Source: Berryella wangjianweii (GTDB taxonomy: Bacteria; Actinomycetota; Coriobacteriia; Coriobacteriales; Eggerthellaceae). Taken from it: 64,000 bases of DNA. Under the pieces are notes generated by a model. It saw only the letters and a program-made list of their open reading frames with translations, did no database searches and was not told the origin of the DNA. The DNA lies in assembly GCA_013201155.1 (NCBI GenBank), contig CP053716.1:372001-436000 (forward strand), given 5' to 3'. Both the position numbers and the translations under genes were made by a program. Of this stretch, positions 1-6,996 are shown one piece after another (position 1 is the first letter of the stretch; the number at the start of each line of letters is the position of its first letter).

Positions 1-112
1 CATCAACGAGTCCGCGGCGATCGCGTCAGCCTCGCGGTGCGTGGCTGACGCGACGAGGAGGGAACCGTCTGCAGACCTGGGGATACGCACGAGCGCCGCG
101 GTCGCTGACGGC

Positions 113-1165
113 ATGGCGGATGCAGGCGCGCGCCCGACTGCGGCTCGACCGTCGAATGCGGGGCCGAATCCAAGCGCGGCGCTGGGCGCAGGTGAGGCGA
201 CGTTCTCGACCGAGGGCCGAGCAACCTTGCCTGCGGGGGCGGTGCGGGGCAGATTCGCCCCCAGCCCCAGCGGGCGCATGCATGCGGGAAACGTGTTCGC
301 GGCGCTGTGCGCCTGGCTGGTGGCCCATGCCTCGGGTGGCGAGATGGTGCTGCGGATCGAGGACCTCGACCGCGCGCGCTCGCATCGCCGCTACGCCGAC
401 CAGGTTATGCGCGACTTCGAAGCGCTGGGTCTTGTCTGGGACGATGGCCCGTTCTACCAGCAGGGACGCGAGGAGCGCTACCGCGAGGCCTTCGCGCGCC
501 TCGAGGAGGGCGGGCTCGCGTACCCCTGCTTCTGCACCCGTGCCAGCCTCCGCGCCGCCTCGGCGCCGCATGCGGGAGAGCGCCGCGTGTACGCGGGAAC
601 CTGCCGCGAGCTTTCGGCGCAGGAAGCGCGCGCTCGGGCGGAAAGGCAGGCGCCTGCCTGGCGCATCAAGGTTCCCGACAGCGAGCTTCAGATATGCGAC
701 CTGGTGCAGGGTGCGTACCGGCAAAGCCTTGCGTCCGACTGCGGCGACTTCGTGGTACGGCGCGCCGACGGCTCCTTCGCCTATCAGCTGGCCGTGGTGC
801 TGGACGATGCCGACCAGGGCATCACCAGCGTGGTAAGGGGCTTCGACCTGCTGTCCTCTACGCCGCAGCAGCGGTTCCTGCAGCAGACCCTCGGGCTTCC
901 CGCGCCTCAGTGGGCTCACGTGCCGCTGCTGTGCGCACCGGATGGACGCCGACTGTCGAAGCGCGATGGCGATGCGGCGCTGGACGCGCTGCTGCAGCAG
1001 GAGGGGAGCGGGCGAGCGGTGATCGGGCGCATCGCCTTCGTCACGGGCATGCAGCCCGAGCCTGAGCCGACGACCCCCGATGATCTGCTGAAACGGATCG
1101 ACGTTGGCCGAATGCTGCGTCGCTGGCGCGGGGTGGAATCCATCATCTGGCCCGCGACATCGTAG
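113..1165 (+). CDS. gluQ: Glutamyl-Q tRNA(Asp) synthetase, start uncertain
   Basis: A class I glutamyl-tRNA synthetase-like protein without an anticodon-binding domain. The family (GluQRS) charges queuosine at position 34 of tRNA(Asp) with glutamate. Visible are the RFAPSPSGRMHAGN segment holding the HIGH-like motif, an RLSKRDGD form of KMSKS, and the family zinc site, a CFC pair followed by Y-x3-C (VYAGTCREL). The length after the conserved core, about 300 residues, fits the family. The start is a problem: the frame is open to the left edge, and the stretch before the conserved RGRFAPSPSG is low complexity. The ATG at 113 is used here; the GTG at 41 or a start outside the window are alternatives. 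It converges on menA and has no operon partner in view. Confidence 0.8.
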   Translation: MADAGARPTAARPSNAGPNPSAALGAGEATFSTEGRATLPAGAVRGRFAPSPSGRMHAGNVFAALCAWLVAHASGGEMVLRIEDLDRARSHRRYADQVMRDFEALGLVWDDGPFYQQGREERYREAFARLEEGGLAYPCFCTRASLRAASAPHAGERRVYAGTCRELSAQEARARAERQAPAWRIKVPDSELQICDLVQGAYRQSLASDCGDFVVRRADGSFAYQLAVVLDDADQGITSVVRGFDLLSSTPQQRFLQQTLGLPAPQWAHVPLLCAPDGRRLSKRDGDAALDALLQQEGSGRAVIGRIAFVTGMQPEPEPTTPDDLLKRIDVGRMLRRWRGVESIIWPATS

Positions 1166-1295
1166 GCGCGCCCTTCGACGAGCCTTTAGGTCATCCTGCG
1201 TCGGCACCCTGGAAGCGGACCGCGTTCACGGCGGGCGCAACGGGCCCGACGCGCTGGAGGAAGGCCGGGCTTCGCAAGCGGCGGGCGGGGCTTCC

Positions 1296-2504
1296 TTAGA
1301 GGGCCGTCACCGTCAGACCGCTCGCATGAACCAGCACGGCCACGGCGTAGAAGGCTCCGATCAGGATATTCGCGTTCAGCACCTGGGGCATCGACTGCAG
1401 TCGGCGCTCGGCGGTGAGGGGGTTACGCATCATGGCCTGCAGCAGGGGGATGGCCGCCAGCACCATGAAGGGCAGCATCACCGTGCCGCCGGGGAACCAT
1501 GCTGCGACGATTGCGCACACAAGCGCAAGCGATCCCATGGTCACCAGGCGATACAGCAGCACAGCTCGCGAGCGTCCCAGCAGAATCGCCAGCGTGGAGC
1601 GTTGCGCGCGCGTGTCGCGCTCGATGTCGCTGGTGTTGTTCACCAGCATGATCAGGCCGATCAGCAACATGGACGGCAGGCACCACAGCCATACCGCTCC
1701 GTTCAGGTCAAGGGTAAGGGCCTGGTAGGCGGCGAAGGGCATGATTCCGCCCATCACCACGCCGCTGACCACCTCGCCCAAGGGCAGGTACGACAGCGGT
1801 GTGCGTCCGGCTGAGTAGGCCACCACGAACGCCGCGCCCACCACGCCCAGACCCAGAGGAATCAAGCCGGCGTGGAAGATCACGTAGGCGCCCAGCACGA
1901 AGGCGGCCACCACCATGCCCATGGCAAGGCGCAGGGCCGCGCGCGGGTCCACGTTGTTGTACACCAGCACGGCGTCGGTGGGATCGACGCAGGCATCCTC
2001 GTCGTCCGTCTCCTTCACGCAATCGTAGTAGTCGTTCAGGGTGTTGGCAGCCGATTGCAGCAGCACTCCGATGCCCAGCACGGCCAAAGCCAGGGGAGTC
2101 GCCACGGTGTGGCCCCCGGCGATGGCGAAGGCGATGGCCAGCATGATGGGCATGATCGCCGCAGGCCAGGTGTGCGGCGCCGCCAGTTGGACGGCCATGA
2201 GCGGCGTGAGGCGCTGCGAGGCCTGCGTGCGGGCCCCTCGGGTGCGGGGCGAGGGCGCACCCGCTCGGGCGCCCGACTCGTCGACGTCGTGCGTCTCGCG
2301 CGTCGCGCCCACCGCGCTCGTCGCGTGCCCGTCGCTCGAAGGGGAGGGCGCCTCTGCCGTGGCGGCGCTGCGGATCGGGCGAGCTTCCCGCAGACGATTC
2401 GCAGCCTGCCTTGCGGCCTGCCCGATGGTCAGGCGAAGTCCCGCGACTCCCTCCTCGGAAGCGCTCTTGGGTCTGCGCGCTGTCGATGCGACGCCGCCTC
2501 CCAT
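1296..2504 (-). CDS. menA: UbiA-family prenyltransferase, probably 1,4-dihydroxy-2-naphthoate prenyltransferase MenA
   Basis: A membrane prenyltransferase with several hydrophobic helices after about position 2198. The first aspartate-rich motif is NDYYDC and the second is NNTSDIERD; these are the Mg-prenyl-diphosphate sites of the UbiA superfamily. The segment AAPHTWPAAIMPIML at the start of the core matches the N-terminus of MenA proteins, which prenylate DHNA during menaquinone synthesis. MqnP of the futalosine route is a close alternative. The start is unclear. The ATG at 2198 fits the family length but has no ribosome site. The ATG at 2504 adds about 100 hydrophilic Arg/Ser/Ala-rich residues with GC-rich third positions, and the frame stays open up to 3014. 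The gene is divergent from a hotdog thioesterase. Confidence 0.8.
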   Translation of the reverse strand: MGGGVASTARRPKSASEEGVAGLRLTIGQAARQAANRLREARPIRSAATAEAPSPSSDGHATSAVGATRETHDVDESGARAGAPSPRTRGARTQASQRLTPLMAVQLAAPHTWPAAIMPIMLAIAFAIAGGHTVATPLALAVLGIGVLLQSAANTLNDYYDCVKETDDEDACVDPTDAVLVYNNVDPRAALRLAMGMVVAAFVLGAYVIFHAGLIPLGLGVVGAAFVVAYSAGRTPLSYLPLGEVVSGVVMGGIMPFAAYQALTLDLNGAVWLWCLPSMLLIGLIMLVNNTSDIERDTRAQRSTLAILLGRSRAVLLYRLVTMGSLALVCAIVAAWFPGGTVMLPFMVLAAIPLLQAMMRNPLTAERRLQSMPQVLNANILIGAFYAVAVLVHASGLTVTAL

Positions 2505-3028
2505 CCGCGGCTGATGCCCTCTGCCTGCGCTGCGGCTGATGCCCGCGCTGGGGGAGAACGCGGGAACGAAGGCGCCTGTCGTCTGGTCGGATGAGCGTGG
2601 GATGACCGCACCTGCCGCGTCGCTCACGCGTGCGACGTCGTCAGCGCGGTCGGGGACGGGATGGGTCGCGCCTGTGCCGACTTCGCTCTCCGGGGGGAAG
2701 GAGCGGCTGAAGGAAGGGTCGCTTTGTGCTTGGCGGGGGCCTTGGCTGTGACTCGTATTCACGTCGATGACTCCATCGTCGAGGGCTGAAGGGCGAGGGG
2801 CCCGACCTTTCATGCCGCGCACCATCGCGACGCAGCGATCGCCAGAGGAGGATGCGACGCGACGGTTTGCGGTCGGGCTGAAGGAGGGCGGCGCGCGGCA
2901 GCGTATGGCGGCGCGCACAGGCCATGTTCGCACAACCTGCGATTCTTGGGTGAGCAGATTGTGAGAAACCGCACCCCATACGGGCCCTTGCCTAGAATGA
3001 ACGCTGAAACGCAACGTGAGGAGCCAGC
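2505..3028. other. Region between menA and the divergent thioesterase gene
   Basis: About 520 bases that hold no independent gene I can support. The menA frame stays open through most of it (to 3014) but encodes only low-complexity Arg/Ser/Pro-rich sequence. The right end holds TAGAAT at 2993-2998, a possible -10 for the thioesterase gene, without a convincing -35, and a GTGAGGAG ribosome site just before the ATG at 3029. Confidence 0.4.
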
Positions 3029-3538
3029 ATGATCGGATGCTACGACATTGACGTTCGCTACGGCGAGACGGACAGCATGGGCGTGGTGTACCACGGCAAT
3101 TACGCGCTGTACTTCGAGGACGCGCGCACGAAGTTCCTTGCTGAACTGGGATTCAGCTACGCTGACATGGAGCGGGACGGCTTGATGGCGCCCATCGTGG
3201 AACTGAACGTCAGCTACCGCACTCCGCTTCGCTATGGCGACGTGGCCCGCGTGGTGGTGTATATCAGCAAGCTCACGCCCGTGCGGGTCACCTACGCGTA
3301 CGAGGTGTACCGAAAGGGGATGGACGTCGCCTCCGAGAAGCCCTGCGCCACGGGCGAGACCACGGTCTGCTGCGTGGATGCGTCCACCTTCCAGCCCGTC
3401 AGCATGAAGCGCGCGACACCCGCGCTGTACGAGCGCTACGTGCAGGCCAAGCGCGACGCGGACGCGCAGCGGGGAGCCGAGGGGAGCGGCGTTTCCTCAT
3501 GCGGGCGCGGTGAGCGAAACGGCGTTGCGCAATCTTGA
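3029..3538 (+). CDS. Acyl-CoA thioesterase of the 4HBT/YbgC hotdog family
   Basis: A 169-residue hotdog-fold thioesterase. The N-terminal segment RYGETDSMGVVYHGNY carries the catalytic aspartate and the surrounding signature of the 4-hydroxybenzoyl-CoA thioesterase/YbgC group. The hotdog core covers about residues 1-135 and is followed by a short hydrophilic tail. A GTGAGGAG ribosome site lies 8 bases before the ATG. Family members hydrolyse acyl-CoA or aryl-CoA esters. Because the gene is head-to-head with menA, it could be the DHNA-CoA thioesterase that supplies MenA, but that is inferred from context only. A general YbgC-type role is the alternative. Confidence 0.8.
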   Translation: MIGCYDIDVRYGETDSMGVVYHGNYALYFEDARTKFLAELGFSYADMERDGLMAPIVELNVSYRTPLRYGDVARVVVYISKLTPVRVTYAYEVYRKGMDVASEKPCATGETTVCCVDASTFQPVSMKRATPALYERYVQAKRDADAQRGAEGSGVSSCGRGERNGVAQS

Positions 3539-3598
3539 TCGCCGGCTTGCTGAGTCGCTGAGACGGACCCGGTTGCAGGCGGGCGATCCAGGTAGCTG

Positions 3599-3623
3599 CG
3601 CGCCTCTTTGGGCGAAGAGCGCG
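3599..3623 (+). terminator. Hairpin downstream of the thioesterase gene
   Basis: CGCG(C)CTCTT pairs with AAGAGCGCG across a TGGGCG loop: a 9-bp stem with one bulged C, followed by GTTT. It lies 60 bases after the thioesterase stop. The weak T-run makes it a modest terminator candidate. Confidence 0.4.
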
Positions 3624-3684
3624 GTTTCGCCAAGAGCTCGATCCCACATCAGCTGACCCCACAGCGAGGAGGGGACTTCAGCAA

Positions 3685-3716
3685 AGAGGAGAAGCCACTC
3701 GCACGCTTTCTCCTCT
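3685..3716. terminator. Hairpin between convergent genes, possibly bidirectional terminator
   Basis: AGAGGAGAAG (3685-3694) pairs with CTTTCTCCTCT (3706-3716), with one bulged T, around an 11-base loop. It lies between the thioesterase gene (+) and the proline-rich membrane protein (-), which run towards each other. The bases after it (AGTTGACATAAC) are AT-rich. Confidence 0.5.
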
Positions 3717-3757
3717 AGTTGACATAACATATATTATCAATAAACAGTGTGCGAAAA

Positions 3758-4453
3758 CTAGCCCCACGTGGTGTTCGGCGCGGGCGCGGCGGGCGCGTTC
3801 GGGGTCGCCTTGCCGCCGTTCAAGACAGATGCGAGCTCACCCGACTCAAGCTTGTGCATGAGCGTCGGGAACGCGGCGATCATCGTGGCCACGTTCAACG
3901 CCAGCGCCACCGCGCACACGGCGATGCTCACCAGACCCTGACGTGCCAGCACCTTGCGAACGGCAGGATTATCCGGGAACTCCTCACCGAGACGCACCAT
4001 GCGCCTCCAGCCCACCAGCGCCATCACCAACCCTGCGGCGCTCAGCACCACGCCGCCGATCAGCAGCGACACCGGGCCGGCGACGTTAGCGAACGACAGC
4101 AGCCCTCGCGCAGAGCGAATGCGCTCGGCCTGCTCAGGCGTGGCACGGATTGACGCCATGCCCAGCAGCAGATACTCAGGGCGCGACTGACGAGGCTCCG
4201 GCGCATCGCTGAAGCCCTGTGGAGGAATCGGCGCGCCCGCAGGCGGCGTCGGACGAGACGGCTCCGATTGCGACGGACCAGGCTGCTGGGACTGCCCCTG
4301 ATAGGCAGAGGCCTCCTCGTTGGATGAGCCCAACTCATCCGAAGCGCCGGGCGCGTGCGAAGGCGCCGCTCCCGCTCCGCTCTGGATATCGGATGCGCCG
4401 TCCTCGGAGCCCTCGGGGATCGGGCCGGTCTTGCTCTCCTTATACTGCGTCAT
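3758..4453 (-). CDS. Proline-rich two-helix membrane protein of unknown function
   Basis: A 231-residue protein that I cannot assign to a family. Residues 1-95 are hydrophilic and rich in Pro, Ser, Gln and Glu, so probably disordered. They are followed by two hydrophobic helices at about 122-147 and 174-197 joined by a basic linker, then a short Ala/Pro-rich tail. The layout recalls small DUF4190-like actinobacterial membrane proteins, but no catalytic motif is visible. The ATG at 4453 is preceded by an AT-rich stretch with a weak GGTAGG site. It lies alone between the convergent thioesterase gene and dut; dut ends 118 bases upstream of it on the same strand. Confidence 0.7.
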   Translation of the reverse strand: MTQYKESKTGPIPEGSEDGASDIQSGAGAAPSHAPGASDELGSSNEEASAYQGQSQQPGPSQSEPSRPTPPAGAPIPPQGFSDAPEPRQSRPEYLLLGMASIRATPEQAERIRSARGLLSFANVAGPVSLLIGGVVLSAAGLVMALVGWRRMVRLGEEFPDNPAVRKVLARQGLVSIAVCAVALALNVATMIAAFPTLMHKLESGELASVLNGGKATPNAPAAPAPNTTWG

Positions 4454-4570
4454 ATATAACCTACCATTTATCTGGCGAAATGCTGTCAGAAGCCACAGAA
4501 TCGATTCTCAGGCCCACTTTTTCGAATTTCGACCTCGTACTCACGAAATACCGTGAAATAATCTTGCGAC

Positions 4571-5020
4571 CTACGCTGAAACGCCGCTGCTGCCAAAGCC
4601 GCCCGTGCCGCGAACCGAATCGGGAAGCTCATCGACCTCCTCAAGGGACACGACCGGGGTCTCCAGTATCACAAGCTGCGCGATGCGATCGCCAACGGAC
4701 AGCTTGAAGGGCTCGTGAGCGTCGGTGTTCAGAAGGGCCACTTTCAACTCGCCGCGATATCCGCTGTCGACAAGCCCGGGTGCGTTCACTATCGAGATGC
4801 CTGATTTCACGGCAAGGCCGCTGCGCGGCAGCACGAATCCGGCATAGCCCTCAGGGATGGCCACGGCGATGCCCGTGCTTATCAGACGGCGCTCAAAGGG
4901 CTGCAGAACCGCATCCTCGGCGGCGCTCAGGTCAAGCCCCGCATCGCCTGGATAGGCGTAACGAGGCAGCGTCACGTCAGGATTAAGTTTTTTAATTTTC
5001 ATTGAAAGTGAATTTTTCAT
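4571..5020 (-). CDS. dut: Deoxyuridine 5'-triphosphate nucleotidohydrolase (dUTPase)
   Basis: A trimeric dUTPase of 149 residues that converts dUTP to dUMP and pyrophosphate, keeping uracil out of DNA and feeding dTMP synthesis. All five family motifs are present: GDAGLDLSA (27-35), PRSGLAVKSG (65-74), LVDSGYRGEL with the catalytic Asp85 (83-92), DRIAQLV (111-117) and the glycine-rich RGTGGFGSSG (137-146). The start at 5020 is chosen because GAGGAG lies 10 bases upstream, inside the nrdR end; the internal ATG at 5002 has no ribosome site. The first 40 bases are unusually AT-rich. The nrdR stop (5022-5024) is one base upstream, so the two genes are probably co-translated and both serve dNTP balance. 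Confidence 0.95.
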   Translation of the reverse strand: MKNSLSMKIKKLNPDVTLPRYAYPGDAGLDLSAAEDAVLQPFERRLISTGIAVAIPEGYAGFVLPRSGLAVKSGISIVNAPGLVDSGYRGELKVALLNTDAHEPFKLSVGDRIAQLVILETPVVSLEEVDELPDSVRGTGGFGSSGVSA

Positions 5021-5021
5021 G

Positions 5022-5468
5022 CTAGCGCAACTCCTCGAGGGCCTGTGCGAACTCCTCAATGCTGTTGAAATGCTTGTACACACTGGCAAAGCGTACGTAG
5101 GCCACGTCATCCAGCGCAGCAAGGCGCTCCATTACCAACGACCCCAATTCCTTCGAGGCAACCTCCGCGCGTGCTCCCGACTTGATGTGAAGCTCGATCC
5201 CATCGATCAATGCATCAAGCTGATCAGGTGAAACAGGACGCTTGGCGCACGCCATCAGCAGACCGCGCATGAGCTTTCCCCTGTCGAACGCCTCCGAGGA
5301 GCCATCCGACTTCACCACCATCAGCGAGGTATCGTTGATTCGCTCGTAGGTGGTGAAGCGATTGCCGCAGGAAAGGCACTCACGACGACGACGGATGGAG
5401 GCACCATCCTCCGCCGGTCGAGAATCGACCACCTTCGATTCGGTTTTCCCGCATTGTGAACAGCGCAT
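5022..5468 (-). CDS. nrdR: Ribonucleotide reductase repressor NrdR
   Basis: A 148-residue nucleotide-sensing repressor of ribonucleotide reductase operons. The N-terminal zinc ribbon uses Cys3, Cys6, Cys31 and Cys34 and carries a basic RRRRE stretch for DNA binding. An ATP-cone domain follows from about residue 49 (VVKSDGSSEAFDRGKL) and senses ATP/dATP. Length is standard. It is followed directly by dut, making a small dNTP-control unit. No nrd genes or obvious NrdR boxes are in the window, so its targets lie elsewhere. In many actinobacteria nrdR is also near lexA, as here (lexA starts 620 bases away on the other strand). Confidence 0.95.
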   Translation of the reverse strand: MRCSQCGKTESKVVDSRPAEDGASIRRRRECLSCGNRFTTYERINDTSLMVVKSDGSSEAFDRGKLMRGLLMACAKRPVSPDQLDALIDGIELHIKSGARAEVASKELGSLVMERLAALDDVAYVRFASVYKHFNSIEEFAQALEELR

Positions 5469-5622
5469 AGTGCTCCTTCTGTCGTTTAGGAACAGAGTAG
5501 CACGATGACTCTGCGCAATACCCGCAACGCAGCCGCGTGTCAGGAGGGCGATACAATCACTACACGTCTCGCCAGGGGAAATGTGAAGGCGATCAAACCA
5601 TGTGCGATGAGCGAGGCCGGCT

Positions 5623-5979
5623 CTAGATCAGAAGCGTCACGACCGTGACGGCGACCAGCCCCACAGCGCAGGCGAGCGTCTCGCTTGGGCTGAGCACCGC
5701 CACGCCGACGCCCGCGCTGCTTTCCGTCAGCAGCGAGCACAGCATCTCACTGCGGCGGACTACCGACAGGCGGAGCAGGCGCTGTCGCAGAGGCTCGAAG
5801 CGATCGGACGCTCGCTCGACAGATCGCAATGGGGAATCTCCCTCGCGATCGGATGCGATCTGCTCGAAAGACAGCATTATCGTCGAGTGCGGGGCACGTT
5901 CGGGCGACTCGTCAAAGCGAAGCGCGGATGTGCCGACCACCATTGCCTGATGACGTGCTGCACCCTTCATTTCCCTCAT
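5623..5979 (-). CDS. Small SOS-controlled tail-anchored membrane protein of unknown function
   Basis: A 118-residue protein divergent from lexA. Residues 1-88 are hydrophilic and Arg/Glu-rich, with many charged pairs. The extreme C-terminus (LACAVGLVAVTVVTLLI) is one hydrophobic helix, which predicts a tail-anchored topology with the bulk in the cytoplasm. The ATG at 5979 is chosen over a TTG at 5988 because GGGAGAGG lies 9 bases upstream. Its promoter (TTGACA-N17-TAGTAT) has a LexA box inside the spacer and another at the start site, so it should be a strong SOS gene. The position matches that of SOS division inhibitors next to lexA (YneA in Bacillus; DivS and Rv2719c in actinobacteria), but no LysM domain is seen here. 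The function is inferred from position only. Confidence 0.7.
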   Translation of the reverse strand: MREMKGAARHQAMVVGTSALRFDESPERAPHSTIMLSFEQIASDREGDSPLRSVERASDRFEPLRQRLLRLSVVRRSEMLCSLLTESSAGVGVAVLSPSETLACAVGLVAVTVVTLLI

Positions 5980-5996
5980 GGCGTCCAACCTCTCCC

Positions 5997-6026
5997 TTGC
6001 ATAGAACCTTTGTTCGTGTTTATACT
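5997..6026 (+). promoter_or_regulatory. lexA promoter
   Basis: TTGCAT (5997-6002), an 18-base spacer, then TATACT (6021-6026). LexA box 1 fills the left part of the spacer and box 2 lies at the predicted start site near 6033. Confidence 0.75.
6003..6016. promoter_or_regulatory. LexA (SOS) box 1
   Basis: AGAACCTTTGTTCG, a match to the Gram-positive SOS box CGAAC-N4-GTTCG. It is the exact reverse complement of box 2. Confidence 0.85.
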
Positions 6027-6050
6027 AGAGCGAACAAAGGTTCTTGTCAA
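6022..6050 (-). promoter_or_regulatory. Promoter of the small SOS membrane protein gene
   Basis: On the minus strand TTGACA (6045-6050), a 17-base spacer and TAGTAT (6022-6027). LexA box 2 lies in the spacer and box 1 overlaps the predicted start near 6015. Its -10 overlaps the lexA -10 on the opposite strand. Confidence 0.75.
6031..6044. promoter_or_regulatory. LexA (SOS) box 2
   Basis: CGAACAAAGGTTCT, the reverse complement of box 1, 28 bases downstream. It sits inside the spacer of the minus-strand promoter and at the lexA transcription start. Confidence 0.85.
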
Positions 6051-6058
6051 AGATTTTT

Positions 6059-6072
6059 CGAACAAATGTTTG
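6059..6072. promoter_or_regulatory. LexA (SOS) box 3
   Basis: CGAACAAATGTTTG, a further 28 bases downstream, between the lexA start site and its ribosome site. It probably acts as a roadblock or extra autoregulatory site. Confidence 0.8.
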
Positions 6073-6085
6073 GTATGGAGGAAAC

Positions 6086-6724
6086 ATGGCAGACAAGCTC
6101 ACCAAAAAGCAGCAGGCGGTGCTGGACTGCATTACAAGCTACATCAGCGAGAACGGGTACGGCCCTACTGTGCGCGAGATCTGCGCTGAGCTGAACCTGT
6201 CCTCCCCCTCTACCGTGCATGTGCATCTGGGCGCGCTTGAGGCCAAGGGCTACATTGAGCGCAACCCTCTGAAATCACGCTCAATCGCCCTGCGTCGCAG
6301 CGCTGAAGAGCTGATCGACACGGCTCAGGTGATCGCCCCGCACTTCGGCAGCGTGATTCAGGTTCCCCTTGTCGGCAACGTCGCTGCGGGAGAGCCGATT
6401 CTGGCCGAGGAGAACATTACCGACGTGATGACGCTGCCTACCGAGATTGTGGGCGACGCGGCCACGTTCATGCTGTCGGTGCGCGGTGAGAGCATGATCG
6501 AAGCGGGAATCAACGACGGCGACTACGTGGTGGTGCGCGAGCAGCCCGTGGCCAACAACGGCGACATCGTGGTGGCCATGATCGAAGACGGGGCCACGGT
6601 GAAGACCTTCTACCGCGAGCGCGACCACATCAGGCTTCAGCCTGAGAACTCATCGATGGACCCCATCATCACGCGCGACTGCGTGATCGCAGGCAAGGTG
6701 GTGGCGGTGTTCCGACGTCTATAG
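6086..6724 (+). CDS. lexA: SOS repressor LexA
   Basis: A 212-residue LexA that represses SOS genes and self-cleaves on contact with RecA filaments. The winged-helix N-terminus (4-65) contains a recognition helix around SSPSTVHVHL. The scissile Ala101-Gly102 bond lies in GNVAAGEP. The catalytic dyad is Ser136 (GESM) and Lys173 (ATVKTF). The ATG at 6086 is chosen because GGAG lies 6 bases upstream; a start at 6044 would fall within the LexA boxes. Three LexA boxes in its control region point to tight autoregulation. It is one of only three plus-strand genes in the window and converges on hflX. Confidence 0.97.
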   Translation: MADKLTKKQQAVLDCITSYISENGYGPTVREICAELNLSSPSTVHVHLGALEAKGYIERNPLKSRSIALRRSAEELIDTAQVIAPHFGSVIQVPLVGNVAAGEPILAEENITDVMTLPTEIVGDAATFMLSVRGESMIEAGINDGDYVVVREQPVANNGDIVVAMIEDGATVKTFYRERDHIRLQPENSSMDPIITRDCVIAGKVVAVFRRL

Positions 6725-6996
6725 ACGCCGGGAGCCGATCGCGCGCCCCGTCATATGTGACGAAAACGCAAGCGGCTGCGATGAGGCAATGTCTCGGCCG
6801 CTCGCCAGGGTCTTTGCGGGAAGGACTGGGATGAACCGATTTTTCTTTAATGACTTACAAATCTATTAATCATTTCACTCTAAGTATTAAGAAATCTGCA
6901 AGCTCATACTATGGAAACTACCGACAGAAGAATGCTCCACGCGACGCGTCCGCCCCGTGCATGGTGAGAGCGTGCGTGAGGGGTCGGCCCTCTCGC
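6725..6996. other. Intergenic region between lexA and hflX with an AT-rich patch
   Basis: Convergent gene ends. A weak inverted repeat (AGCGGC 6771-6776 / GCCGCT 6797-6802) could be a lexA terminator. About 6836-6935 is strikingly AT-rich against its GC-rich surroundings. No gene is supported here. Confidence 0.5.

Noticed and set aside
1166-1295. Possible terminator between convergent gluQ and menA
   Set aside because: GC-rich inverted fragments exist, but none forms a stem with a good loop and T-run.
5469-5622. A LysM-like text (ISPGETCSD) downstream of the SOS protein in another frame
   Set aside because: It is out of frame with the gene, lacks the rest of the LysM pattern and would need a frameshift after a normal stop. 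Chance resemblance is more likely.
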